64,000 bases of DNA. Origin: Xiphophorus maculatus. Lineage: Eukaryota > Chordata > Actinopteri > Cyprinodontiformes > Poeciliidae. Location: NCBI RefSeq assembly GCF_002775205.1, contig NC_036450.1, positions 26,376,288 through 26,440,287 of the forward strand, given 5' to 3'. Positions 36,501 through 47,900 of this stretch are shown here, piece after piece. The position numbers and the translations under genes are program-made. Position 1 is the stretch's first letter. Each line of letters starts with the position of its first letter. The notes below the pieces were generated by a model. That model made no database searches. It was given only the letters and a program-made list of their open reading frames with translations, and was not told the origin of the DNA.

Positions 36501-39500
36501 AGTCATTTTATTATGAAATCGCTCTTAAGTCAGTAAAGATTTTTGGATTCTTTATCCACTGAATGAAGAACAAACATGTTTTAACCAAAAATTCACCAGA
36601 CACAAACACAGACCTGCAGTTTTTGTTAAAGCTTCATAAGTTTTATATTGAAAGAAATTGATTTTGAAAATTTTTCTTTTGTTTGATTTAGCTTTTTGTT
36701 GTTGTTTTTTTTATATGAATTATTGTCATTTTAGTCCTTAAAACATCAAACTTACTTTATATTTTGGTCCATCTGATTATGTAACTTTTAAATATTAAAT
36801 GGTTGATAAATTGATCAGTTACTCTTGAATAGACGTTTTACCAAATACTTTTTTACTCTTCCTTGAGTCATTTCTTGGACGGCCACTTTTTATGGTTACT
36901 TAAATAAAAATATGTTGAAGTAGTGCTACTCTTACTTGAATACAATTTGTGAGCACTCTGCCCCCCTCTGAGTGTCAGCTTGTTGTGTTTCTGACCTGGC
37001 CTGGATGTAGCAGGAGATGGTGTGTTGGCCTCAAAGCTCTGCTCCTTCTGCTTGAAGATGTCTCTGGGATTGAAGGCTCTCTGAGAAATCAGTGACTTTG
37101 CCTCCTGTGAATGAAGGAAAAGACACATGACCTGTTAGAATCTGAAAATCTAAAGGAGAGTTTATCTGCAATAGTACGTTTAGATTAAAGCCAATCACAA
37201 ACCTTTAAATGATCTAAGGCCTGCAAAACGGTGCAGGATATTGAAATGATTTCAGAGTTGGAAGCTTAAACCACAAGTTTTACCTCCAATTTCAGAATGT
37301 TCTGAACTTGTCACTGTGGTGTTGTTTTCTAATCCTGCTGGATAAAGTGGTATTTTGAATTGTTAAAGTTAATGTATTTTTCCTGCACATGTTGCCATTT
37401 TATGTAACTACGCTACAATCTGTTTTGATAAAAATTCTGTACATATCAAATATGACATGAAGGAAATTTTGCTTCCTGATTTAATGACTTGAAATTGGGC
37501 CTCGTTCTCTTTACAAACTCCTGCTCTTTCTGAAACTCCACCTTCAGGAAGTCATCACAACATGGCTCCTCTATTAAAGATTATATAGTAAGCTCAGCAG
37601 CTGCACAGTTTGCTAACTGCTGGTGGCTAGTCTGAAGGAGCTCAGTGAGGGAGGGCTGCTCTGCGAGGCAGAAACTTAGAAACTGAATCTCTGAGGAGGA
37701 GCTTCGGCTTGAGGGCGAGGCGAGGTGCACGCAGGAGTTTTGCACAGCTGAATGGTTGCCATGGAGATTAAACATGCACTGAACTATCAAGGTAACACAC
37801 CAGGTATGTTGTTGATTAGGGAATAACTTTATACTTTATAACATGATGTGGAGGTCAGAAAGTGGCATAATTCATTACTACAGAGTACATGTCTCGACTG
37901 CTCAGTGACGCCTCTGAGCCTGATGGAATATTTAGTAGTGAGGAAATTTCAAGACTTTTTCCACAGGTATCATAATATCATGATACCAAGCTGGACTTTA
38001 CTGAACTCTGGAGGGCGACCCATTCTTTCTCAAACGTTTGAGAAGCACGTCTGCATGTCTAGCTGCTGGATTCTGTACGCCTGTGTTCATGCAAAGGATT
38101 TGAATATCCGGATTCAGTGGTTAGTGAATACAAGTGTTTTTAATGAGCTACAGATAGTCAGCCATACTCACATTAGCTTTCTGCACAGATGCTGCAGCGT
38201 GGATTCCTGTTACCTTCTTCGAATTTTCCTGCTCATTCTACAACAGGGACAAGAAAGTTAAATCCATTATCTGCAGAAGAACATAAGAATTAAAAAAAAT
38301 TAAATATCATATGTAAAATGTCCTGGAACTCTCACTCTGAACCAAGAACTCTAATAACAGGAAACATCGACTGGGGGAAGACCAGTGAGGAAGAGATAAT
38401 CCACACAGTGGAAGTGTAAGACTGTACTTGTCTTTACTTATTGTACTTGTCTTATTTACACATCCTCAGTTTTCACTTTGATACTTTTTGCCTTTCTAAA
38501 TGTTTATAAATCACTGAACGGTTCTCTATTAAAATACATTAAAGACCAGTTGCTGTTGCTATAACAACCTTCCAGACCACTCAGGTCTTCTGGTTCAAGT
38601 CTACTTTGCATCCCCAGAGAAATCAAACAGCAGCCAAGTTGAGATGTAGACTGTAGATGGGATGTTTTGGTGTCCAGTACATGCCACAGATGTGCTGGAT
38701 GAGCAGATACCTGAACAGCTGATAAATGGCATTTACCATAGATGCTTTAGATTTACCCAGTCATGCTGCCTGGACCACCTCAACTATCCTGGTTGTTGTT
38801 TCTGTTACTTTTCAGTGAAGAATTTACACTCAAATGTGTCTCCCATTGCATCCAACACTTCACTTCTTATTTGCTTGATTTCTTTCAGCAGGTGCAGAAT
38901 TTAGGACAAGGGGAGAAGGAAACCCACCAGAGAAAACCAGCCTGGTATATAGACCTTAAAGACCTTCAGTCACATCCTTAATGTTTTCACTCACCAGTCG
39001 CTGTTGCTCCCTTTCTCTTTCCTCTTCATCTCTTTTATTTTGAAGGGTCCTGCCATGCACAAGCATACAAACATCCCCACTGAGCGTCGTTAGCTGCTTG
39101 GTTTGCATGTTACTGTGTAGTTCTAACTCACCTCTCTAGTTCAATCTGATGAGCTCTCTCCTTCGTTCTTCTCTCCCTCTCTTTTGCCTGTTTCTCATCC
39201 AACTCCTTCCTTTCCTTCTCCGCGTTCTGCCTCTCCTGCTCTGCTCTCTTTCTCTCCTCCTTTCGACGTAACTCCTCATCCCGCTGAGAAAAGACATTTG
39301 TCACATTTGCAGATGCAGATGCTTGTGTTTGTAAGACTGCTGGTTGTGTATGAAGGAACAAACCTGAGCCTGGTCCCAGAAGTTATCCTTGTTGGTTTGC
39401 TGGATTTCCTCTGCAGCATTGACTTTTCTGTAGACAGAACCCTGGTATACAAGCACATTAGAAACTGGTGAACATGTTGTGACAATTTCTACATTTCCTG

Positions 39501-40257
39501 GAAAAACGTACTGAGCACAAAGATTAGTACACAAAAACAAATGCAACAGAAATGTAGGTGTTTTGGTCAGTTTTACACAGTGTCAAAAGTTTGGGGAAAT
39601 AAATACCTGTTTGGTAAATATTGATAAATACTACCATAACAGCAGTTTTATTATTGGGTGTTGCAACAGTGTCTCTACAGGTCTAACTAACAAATCAATC
39701 CTCCAGCTGCAGCTGATCCAGGACGCTGCTGCTGGAGTTCTGACTAAAACCAGGAAGATAGAGAACATCAGCCAGTTACAGTCCTTTGACTGGGAGAATA
39801 GACTTTAAAATACTGTTAGTTTATAAATCACTGAACGGCTTAGCACCACAGTACATTAAAGATCTGATGTTGTCGTATCAACCTTCCAGACCTCTCAGGT
39901 CTTCTGGTTCTAGTTCTGCTCAGCATCCAGAACCAAACATGGAGAAGCAGCATTCAGCTGCTATGAACCACACATCTGGAACAAACTTTCAGAAAACTTC
40001 ACGAATGCAGAAACACTGAGCTCCTTTAAGTCCAGACTAAAAACCCACCTGTCCAGAGTTGCTTTATAACCATAATAAATGGAACATTGACCAACATTTT
40101 GATATATAATGATGATATTGATGATGGCTCAGTTCAAAATGTAAAGTTTGTCACCAGTTTCTCAATTAATGACTGTGTGATGTTTTTATGACTTTTTATT
40201 TTGTGTTTTTATGATTTGAAGCACTTTGAACTACCTTGTTGCTGAAATGTGCTGTAC

Positions 40258-40294
<37 letters not shown>

Positions 40295-43200
40295 CATGTT
40301 AGTTCCAGTAATTATTCCTAATAATTACTGTTCTGTGGAAAATGTACCTGCTACAATACCAGCTGTGATGTCCTGGCGTTCTGTCCAGAGTGAACCAAGC
40401 CTCTTGCCCAGTGGCTGCAGACTGGCCCCATTGTGTCCTTCTGGCTGCTTAGTCATTTCCACCAACGCCCCAGTATAAAGGCTCATTGCTACTCAGTGTT
40501 CCTCACTAAAACCTCTATATTATATTGATTACTAGTGTCTACATTAATATTAATACCAAGCTGGTATGAGTATTGGATTGATACTAACGCAGTAAGACTG
40601 TTGTTTTAGTTTAAGGTTCTGTTTTGAAACTGTTGCTTATTTTTGTATTATAGTTTTTTTTAACGCTGCCTGAAAAAAAGATTTTGTTCTGATTTTCTCT
40701 CAAATGATAATTTTTTGCACTTTATCTATGAAAAAATACACAAACGCTTGCTTAGTTTTTCATATTAACATGTTATTAAAGTATTTTGTTGACATAGACT
40801 TTGTCCAATTTATGTCCCAGGTTTTAATAAAATAATTAAAATGAAAAACCACAACAGAACCTAAGGGTCAGACATTTGATATTATATCAAAATAAAATAA
40901 CAAAAAGTGTCATTATCAGTATACTGGCATTGTATTTATTTGGTATCAGATCTTCATAAAAATATGCAGTACTATACCTTTATTACCAACCGTTCAGCTT
41001 AATAGTAACAGCTTAACTCACCGGTCGTTGTTGCTCCCCATCTCTATTCTCTTCATCTCTTTTATCCTGAAGGGTCCTGCCATCTGCCAGATGCCATGTG
41101 CCATCTCTATTCTCTTCATCTCTTTTATTTTGAAGGGTCCTGCCATGCACAAGCATACAAACATCCCCACTGAGCGTCGTTAGCTGCTTGGTTTGCATGT
41201 TACTGTGTAGTTCTAACTCACCTCTCTAGTTCAAGCTGATGAGCTCTCTCCTTCGTTCTTCTCTCCCTCTCTTTTGCCTGTTTCTCATCCAACTCCTTCC
41301 TTTCCTTCTCCGCGTTCTGCCTCTCCTGCTCTGCTCTCTTTCTCTCCTCCTTTCGACGTAACTCCTCATCCCGCTGAGAAAAGACATTTGTCACATTTGC
41401 AGATGCAGATGCTTGTGTTTGTAAGACTGCTGGTTGTGTATGAAGGAACAAACCTGAGCCTGGTCCCAGAAGTTATCCTTGTTGGTTTGCTGGATTTCCT
41501 CTGCAGCATTGACTTTTCTGTAGACAGAACCCTGGTATACAAGCAAAGGAGAAATTGGTTGAACATGTGAAAATTTCTACATTGACTGGCAAAAAGTGCT
41601 GAGCACAAAGAGCTCAAAACAAATAGTCAAAACAAAGGGTAGAGGTGGAGTCATCACGAGTGAAGCAACAGTCAGTCTCTCCAGAATGTTATGATGTTTT
41701 TTGTGATTGTTGCAGCCTACAATTACTGATTTTGCTCCACCTTTTTTGTAAAGTTGCAAATTGCCAAGAAAAAAAAAATTGAAGTTGTGGCACATAACCT
41801 TTCTAAAACTGAAAGGTCATGATTTAGTTAGACTGTTTAAAGTGCAAATTATATTTCCAAGTACTATCTTGAAATATCATCCTTAATACAAATCAAATCA
41901 TGTCCCGAGAAGTTCTCAATTTCAAAAGAAGAATTCCACATTGGTCACTCAATTTAACATATATACAGTATCAGCAAATTCTACAGAACACCTCAAGATC
42001 TCTTTTTCAGAGAAAAAGATAAACAGGTCATCTGATCTATGGATGAGTACATTTTTTGAGTGATTTTCTTTATTTAGCCATTTATTCTTTCTTTAGAGGG
42101 TTATCCTATATTAGCTTGATTTAGTTAGACTGTCTATAACTGGCTTTATGTTTAGTATTTGGTTGTATCAAATCTAAATGTTTCCACTATGCTTAAGCCT
42201 TCCAATAGAACTCATTCTGGAACTCATGGGACGATGGTGGTGACAGTGATAGGAGCTCATTCTGCAGTTGACAGGTTGCTGGTTCGATTCTGGCTGTTGT
42301 GTCTTGTTGTGTCCGCCTTGCCTGCTGGTGTATAGCAGCTAGACTGCCTCAGGACTGCTGTGGCTACGACCACCAGTGTGTGAAAGTGTGCATGAATGAC
42401 TGAATGTAGCGTGAAGTGCTTTGGAGTTCTCTAGACTTGATAAAGTGTTAATAAGTACAGGCCATTTATCATGTGTTAGGATTTCACCATGTCTGTGACA
42501 AAGTCTGAACAGCAGCGGTGAAATTGCTGACAAAGGGTCTGAAGACAAAAGAAACTTTAAGACAGTATGGTTTTGTATGTCCTTGGGAGTTTTGTGTCTC
42601 CTCTCACCACTGGTCCTCTTGGTGCATCAATGTAATTTTGCTGTTTGTGAAAGTTATAGTTGGCTCCTGAGGCTTTCGCGACTTTAGTCAAGATGGTCTC
42701 TGGCTCCACGTCCTCCTCTGTTCGAGCGTTTATGGTAACGTGAGCTCCCTAAGATCAATCACATCAAGATGTTAGAGGGAAGGTGACAGGAAACATAGCT
42801 GCTTTCAAACCATCCAATCACAACATAGCAGAATCACACCTACCTTCAAAAAATTTGCTATGGCGCTGAGATGGTTGGCACACATTCCTTTACGAGAGTC
42901 CTTCACCCCTTCACCAGTCTACAAATACAGACATTCATAATCTACATGTGCTTTTTCATCAGGTTTTGCATTATTATTGACAGAAAATGAAAACCTATGT
43001 CACAATGTTTTTGTGAATTAACTGGAAAGCTAAAACCAGCCTGTCTTGTCGAGGTTAGACTGTGCTATGAAGTGTTTGCTCTACAAGCTTTTTCAACTTT
43101 AGCTTTTTTGCCACTCTTTGATGTCTTGGTACATGAAACAAAGTTTTATCTAAGACAACATAAGATAAGTAACAAATGGAGTTTTCAAATGATGATTTGG

Positions 43201-45100
43201 TTTAGTATCCAATCCAAACAACCTGACCCAAAGTTAAGAAGCAGATCCCCTGGTTAAAGAAGACGACTTAGTGGTTTCTGTGCAGGAGGAAGCTGAAGAT
43301 AGAGGTCTATGAAATTACTGGTAGGTTACTGTATTTTATTGAGCAGCCATGTTACAGACGCTGTTCTGAAAAATCATTTGAGGTTCATATTAGTGTATGT
43401 TACTGCACAATATTTAAATAAAAGTTAAAAAATCTTCCTCTGTAAATTTCTCATGCTTGGACTCCTGGCTGCAGCTCGTGAAAAAGTGCTGTCTATATGT
43501 GCAATTATTTTTTTTCTTTTTAAAATTAGGCGTGCACAATAGTAAGAAATTACGGGATTACTGATTTTAATAACTTTCTTCTCCTGTTGTATTATGGGAA
43601 TCTGTGTGTGTGCGGGTGTGGGCGTGTGTCTGCGTGTGTGTGACTCACCCAGTTTATAAGGACATATTTAGGCAGACCAGAGTTAGGGTCTGGGACTCGA
43701 CAGAAGGCATACATGACCTTTCCACTGTTCAGCTCTTCCACCAACTCCTCCAAGCCTCCACCTGAACACACACCAGAACAGAAATCTGTTATTTAACACC
43801 ACCTTATGTTTCTCTAATACAGTGGGTCCCAACACTGGACCAAGCAGGACTACTATCCTGATGGTTTAGATGTTTTCCTGTTCCAGCAGACCAGATACAA
43901 TGCAAACGACAATTAAACACCTAATTCTCCGAGCACCAGGGCTGAGAGCCGCCGCTCTAATGCAACATTAGATTTCTGCTGCTTTTATAGAATAAGCTTT
44001 TGACGTCATCATTCACAATTTATCCTTCTGTTTGCTGATTGGCTCAGTCATAAGTCAACCGGAGACAATCAGAGTAATGGGGAGAAAACCCAGACTGCAC
44101 TGGAAGTGAGAACCTTTTGAGTGGAATTGTACAGGAAAGCAATAGCCAGGCTCTTTCAAATGCAAGATTAGCCAAAAAAAAAAAACCTTAAATCAACAAA
44201 CATCAATAAGTGTAGTTAAAAAAAGACTTGGACAAGAATGACTCATTTCAGTCTGAGACCATGGATCCCAACCAGATTAAGAGGAATGCTCCATTCTGTT
44301 TACTATAAACCCAACTTGAGTATATTGGTGTTTTGTTTAGGAGTGATGGGAGCCTGCAGGGGACAATGGATAGAGGAACTGGTGTTTTGCCTGCAGCAAT
44401 ATGGGCACTGCTCTGATCTCTTGTTGTAAAGATAGAGCTCAACCAAACAGTGAAGCTGAAGTGTGCTCAGTGGGATTGAGCTGCCGGGTTCCCTTGTTGG
44501 ACCGGACACCTCAGCAATCTAAACAGTTAGGTTTATGAGAACTGGCAATGTGCTGAAGACAGAAATTAAAAAATGCTGGTGTGTGTATCTGCCACTCAGC
44601 GTTATTTAGATTCAGTTGTTGTGAATCTAAAAGGATAGATTCACAACTGCTGAAAAACTCTAAAATTCCAGTTAGAAGAAAAATAAAAACTCATCCAATG
44701 TGATGTTTTTTATTACTTCTGGATTCTGTCCCTCACAGTTGAGGCGTAGCAACAATAAAGTTTACAGATCTATCCAGTCTCTGAAAGTGTGGAAACTCAG
44801 TGGTGCAGCAGAATCAAATACTTGTTTTTCCTATTGTACATCACAGCGATGTAGATCCATAGATCATCATGAGCTCTCACCTCCTGTCTCTGCCAGTCGA
44901 AGGTCGTTACTGTTGCCTTCATAGGTGAACAGAGCCCTAAAAGCACAAAATTAACAGATGAGAACTGAAGAAAACAAGAAGGTCTTGTTGCTTTTGCTTT
45001 CAACAGAACCAGTTTACCAGTCCGTGTCTGTCTTGGCATCCACCACTTTCTTATAGGCGGCCATCAGAGCCGAACCGTTCTTGCTCAGGTTGACTGCCAT
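33541..45100 (-). CDS. dbnl: Drebrin-like protein (actin-binding SH3 adaptor)
   Basis: DBNL (HIP-55/ABP1) binds F-actin and couples it to endocytosis and receptor signalling. The order on the minus strand is an ADF-H domain, a charged coiled coil, a Pro-rich linker and an SH3 domain. Coding exons: 45,018-45,100; 44,881-44,936; 43,649-43,761; 42,844-42,918; 42,608-42,748; cassette A 41,454-41,531, 41,222-41,373, 41,022-41,076 (or to 41,139); cassette B 39,364-39,441, 39,132-39,283, 38,995-39,049; then 36,996-37,104; 36,140-36,337; 35,686-35,751; 34,608-34,702; 34,339-34,408; 33,633-33,775. With one cassette the protein is 477 residues (human about 430), with both 572. The start [13 protein letters not shown] matches the family; the SH3 (ARALYDYQA ... 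[10 protein letters not shown] ... [11 protein letters not shown]) ends at the TAA at 33,633. AATAAA signals at 33,550-33,563 give a 3' UTR of only about 90 nt. Confidence 0.94.
33910..34080. mobile_element. Tc1-like terminal fragment in dbnl intron
   Basis: Starts with 'aggagtttacatacacta', a hallmark of Tc1-like ends in fish, in the last dbnl intron. It is short and without transposase. Confidence 0.5.
36405..36965. mobile_element. hAT-type non-autonomous element in dbnl intron
   Basis: Ends have the family look ('tagttacatttacttgag' at the left, 'gagcactctgcccccc' at the right). Repeated 'acttttacttgag'-like blocks occur inside in both senses (about 36,424-36,510 and 36,800-36,945). It has no coding capacity. 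Its right end is about 30 bp from the donor end of dbnl exon 36,996-37,104. Confidence 0.65.
37565..37815 (-). repeat. Dispersed repeat family R, copy in dbnl intron
   Basis: Reverse complement of the blocks at 51,433-51,715 and 53,503-53,706: 'gctccttcagactagcca', 'cagagcagccctccc', 'catggcaaccatt'. It is non-coding, about 250 bp, and probably a SINE or MITE. No tRNA-like promoter was recognised. Confidence 0.65.
37915..38150 (-). mobile_element. Tc1-like relic in dbnl intron
   Basis: 'gaatatttagtagtgaggaa', 'gcgacccattctttc' and 'acgtctgcatgtctag' blocks are the terminal region of the same Tc1-like family found at 45,840-46,470. Only the end of the element is present. Confidence 0.65.
38490..38610 (+). 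mobile_element. L2-type LINE fragment
   Basis: 'tttataaatcactgaacggt', 'caaccttccagacc' and 'tcaggtcttctggttc' blocks match the L2 fragment at 39,640-40,292. It covers only the last part of the reverse-transcriptase ORF region and is broken. Confidence 0.6.
38995..39441 (-). CDS. dbnl: dbnl coiled-coil exon cassette B
   Basis: Three exons (78, 152, 55 nt) that together make 95 codons and start and end in phase 0. The first encodes [20 protein letters not shown] and a following FWDQAQ, the second a Glu/Arg/Lys-rich helix from [11 protein letters not shown] to HQIELER, the third [18 protein letters not shown]. The last exon keeps the charged heptad character, which suggests this is the ancestral, constrained copy. 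Confidence 0.85.
39640..40292 (+). mobile_element. L2-clade LINE 3' fragment between the dbnl cassettes
   Basis: Translates in broken frames as [17 protein letters not shown], then [22 protein letters not shown] style peptides, which are the C-terminal part of L2 reverse transcriptase. It ends with 'gaagcactttgaactacctt' and a perfect (ATTG)n tail at 40,260-40,292. It is 5'-truncated and lies in the spacer between the two duplicated dbnl cassettes. Confidence 0.8.
40555..40985. mobile_element. Dispersed repeat family S, copy 1
   Basis: Shares, in order, 'tcaaatgataat...tttgcacttt', 'aaagtattttgttgaca', 'ccta(a)agggtc' and 'ttggtatcagat' type blocks with 62,200-62,545. A related but weaker stretch with the 'attgatacc' theme is at 52,035-52,275. 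It is non-coding; the class is unknown. Confidence 0.5.
41022..41531 (-). CDS. dbnl: dbnl coiled-coil exon cassette A
   Basis: Tandem copy of cassette B, offset 2,090 bp. The 78-nt exon and the introns inside the cassette are the same by eye. The 152-nt exon differs at one base (HQLELER for HQIELER). The last exon is altered: it has a 63-bp in-frame tandem duplication (period 63, about 41,038-41,163). A proximal acceptor gives a 55-nt exon (41,022-41,076), and the ancestral acceptor gives a 118-nt exon (to 41,139). Its peptide [18 protein letters not shown] has lost charge pattern. The donor GTGAGT is intact, so inclusion of both cassettes would stay in frame. Confidence 0.8.
42218..42480 (+). 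mobile_element. tRNA-derived SINE in dbnl intron
   Basis: The head has a polymerase III B-box (GGTTCGATTC, about 42,281-42,290) preceded by an A-box-like 'gtggtgacagtgataggagc'. The body has 'gtgtgaaagtgtgcatgaat' and the tail 'gtgaagtgctttggag...gataaagtgttaata', a form seen in fish SINEs that share LINE tails. Confidence 0.7.
43815..43965. repeat. Old dispersed repeat fragment
   Basis: 'gtgggtcccaacactggacc', 'gatgttttcctgttccagc' and 'agcaccagggctgagagcc' form a familiar fish non-coding repeat, in the intron between dbnl exons 2 and 3. The class is not certain. Confidence 0.4.
44613..44651. repeat. Imperfect hairpin
   Basis: Core arms 44,619-44,629 and 44,636-44,646 are exact 11-bp inverted copies around a 6-nt loop, extended with one gap on each side. 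It lies next to a short repeat ('ctgtccctcacagttgaggc', about 44,727) also present at 50,934-50,953. Confidence 0.7.
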
Positions 45101-45839
45101 TGTAGTCCAGGTTCCCAAAGTCCACACAGGTTGCCAGGGAATCTGTTGCTGTCAGAAGACAGAGCAAAGCAGAATGAAAACCTCCACACTTTGAGAAAAG
45201 AAACTCTGACTTTTGTGATCATTCGGAAAGATTCTGATCTACGGTGAAGTGTCCGACCAGTCAGGTTGGTGGATTTAAACCTGAAGAGTTGCATTCTTCC
45301 ACAAGTTCCACCCATCTGACTTCCACACCTCCTCTCATTAGAGAAACACAGCTCTTTTACTCTGACCATTAGTACACATTTTACTTACACTGAGTCAGCT
45401 TTGGTACACTGCAGATATTATGTATCCTGAAACCAGAGTTGGCCTGGCAGCCTTGGTGGAAATGTCATTGTGTGATCTCAGGGAAAGCAAAAAGGGTGTG
45501 ACTGGCTGCTATTGTGTGCCATTCTTTGCGTGTACAAGGAACACAAGTCCCCAAAGACAAGTTTGGACAGAGCTGGCATAAGAGTCTGCCACAAAAAGGA
45601 GTGAAAATGAATGATACTGTGGATGGATGGCCTCACCTGGTCTGGAAATCAAGTAGATTATAAAAATACAACACCTGACTCATCACTCTGTGTCATGATT
45701 TGAGAAAACAACTTTATTAAGTAACATCATTTTATCACAGTCAGTTTGCTGGTCTGCAGACTTTCAAAAGTTCCTACATTTGATATACAAACATCCAGCC
45801 TGGATCATGGAGCAATGGGTGATTTAATTATGCAGCTGA

Positions 45840-46470
45840 TCCCACAAAATCAGGAGCTTGTAATTGTTCAAAATGTACTGGGATGCTGAAGCATTCAGCG
45901 TTCCTTTGAATGGAAGTAAAGGACCAAAGCCAAAAAATGATTCTACGCCACCTCTGCTCCAAACTTTACACTTTGAACAAAACACTCATTCAAATTCTTC
46001 TGGGAATTCCCAAATCCAGATTCATCCAGGAGATTCTCGGACAGAGAACCCTGATTTATCACTCCCACTGTTCTCTGAGTCCAGATGTAAGACTTGAGTT
46101 CAGTTGCTAGGATATAGTAATCTGTTCCAAGAAGTTCTCTGTTTGCTGTTCTTTAGCTAATCAGAAGCTGAGTCTCAGCATCCACTGACTCTTACCCACC
46201 ACTTCATTGGTGAGTTGATGCCATTCCCAATCTCATCCGCTTCATTATGATAGTGAACAGTTCAATACGGAATATTTAGTAGTGAAAAAACGACATGACT
46301 GAATTTATTGCACAGATAGTAACACACTGCAAGGAACAGAGATCCTGAAAGTGACTCATTACATGGAGAGGCAGTCTGATGGAGTTTCCACCTCTGGCCA
46401 TGGAGGGGAGCAGAACACTTGAATTCAATGAATTAAATGTTTGACAGTTTGTAAAAAATAGTAAAATAAG
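45840..46470 (-). mobile_element. Tc1-like transposon relic upstream of dbnl
   Basis: The minus strand gives a broken transposase peptide around PFKGTLNASASQY (about 45,880-45,920). Further right are 'gaatatttagtagtgaaaaa' and 'cacttgaattcaatga' blocks of the terminal region. Frameshifts and stops make it inactive. It is the same family as 37,915-38,150. Confidence 0.7.
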
Positions 46471-46979
46471 TACATATGTATAAAATGGGGTGTTCACAAG
46501 TACACACTGTAAAGGTTAAGATCAATTAGCAAGGCTGCATACAAGTCTTAAGACGTATGGCGGAGGTTTCCCTATCTGACAGATCGGTATCAGTAACACT
46601 GCATTCATTTCACTCGAGTTTTCTTTTCACTTCCTGGTGTGTTTATTTATCAAATCAGTGGAAAAACACAGAAGCTTCCTTTGTCTGCCCAGCAGGGGGA
46701 GCTGTAATGCAGATGGAAGCCCAAGCAGCAAATGAAGCGCCTTTCTTTCGTTTCCACATTTCCAATTTCTGAGACATTAATTTCTTCCCACGGCTTGAGA
46801 CAGTCGGACATTATAGACTAGAAGAAACTATAATATACTTTTTAATTGATTATTTGTTGACAAGTTTCCCCATCCAAATTGTTAAAAGGACAAATATAAC
46901 TATAAGTGACTAAATGAATTTGCTCTGTTGATCAGAGGGTTGATCATTTTGGAAGTTATTCCAGTTTTTCAGAATGACT

Positions 46980-47070
46980 TGATGTTTTGAAAGAGGAGGT
47001 GTCTGATGTTTTTATGGTGTAAAACACTTTGAGCTGCATTGTTACTGCTGTAGAAATAAACTTCACCTGA
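46980..47070 (+). mobile_element. L2-type LINE tail
   Basis: 'gatgtttttatggtg', 'aacactttgagctgcattg' and 'gctgtagaaataaa' are the last bases of an L2-type 3' UTR. Confidence 0.5.
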
Positions 47071-47521
47071 CAAGAGACTCAGGTGATGCAGCCATTGAGC
47101 TTCACTCCAGCTTTTCTGCCATCGCTGTATCATTTCCAGAATGCCTGCTTTCACTCAGGATGCTTCCGGCTCAGTGGGTTGGGTGACATGCATGGCTGCT
47201 GAATGTTGCCAGTCCTGTTCTGCTCATCTTTGACTCAAAGTCAGGTGACAATACAGATGGGGGTGGCTGTACCTGAGGCTGCAGTAAAGGTGATTCTTTA
47301 TCACAGCCTCATGCAGCTGCTTATTAACTACATTTTACTGAAGGTGTGCAGGCTATGAAGGAATGCCCACCTGTTAATGTAGCATCAATAAACTGTTGAA
47401 ATATCTGTAACATTTCTTATTATTATTACCTCTGTTATCTCTCACCTATTCAATTACCACTGTACTGGCATTGTGCAGTACTGTTACATTACATATGATC
47501 ACCTTCCTAAAATAATTACCC

Positions 47522-47552
47522 TTTTTACCCCCAAAATGATTTGGGGGTAAAA
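47522..47552. repeat. Short-loop inverted repeat
   Basis: Arms 47,523-47,535 and 47,540-47,552 (ttttacccccaaa and its complement) are exact 13-bp copies with a 4-nt loop. Confidence 0.85.
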
Positions 47553-47586
47553 AAAAAAAACACTTTTGCGATTTTGGTCTTTGCTA

Positions 47587-47589
<3 letters not shown>

Positions 47590-47681
<92 letters not shown>
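47590..47681. repeat. (TCTG)n microsatellite
   Basis: About 23 perfect tandem TCTG units, about 390 bp upstream of the hpse start codon. Perfect over its length, so probably polymorphic. Confidence 0.97.
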
Positions 47682-47682
<1 letters not shown>

Positions 47683-47699
47683 GACATGTCATAAACAAA

Positions 47700-47900
47700 C
47701 CCTGTTGGAGGCTGGAAAACTCTTAATTTTTCAGCAAGACAGCAACCCCAAAAACAAACAGCCAGAGTTACAATGAAATGGATAACATCTGGTGTTATAA
47801 CTGGCCTAGTCAAAGTCCAGACCTAAAATAGATTGAGAGTTTGACATGATTGTGAGGCAACCAGCCTTTAACCTGTGGATCTTGTCAGGGCAGAGAAGCA
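47700..47900 (+). mobile_element. Tc1-like transposase fragment near the hpse promoter
   Basis: In broken plus-strand frames it shows QQDSNPKNK (47,732 on, the second catalytic Asp region) and WPSQSPDL with a stop and then IES (47,802-47,837). These are the hallmark DDE region of Tc1 transposases. It ends about 170 bp before the hpse ATG. Confidence 0.75.

Noticed and set aside
47499-47813. Open frame with a long Thr-Asp-Arg-Gln repeat
   Set aside because: It is the TCTG microsatellite read on the minus strand.
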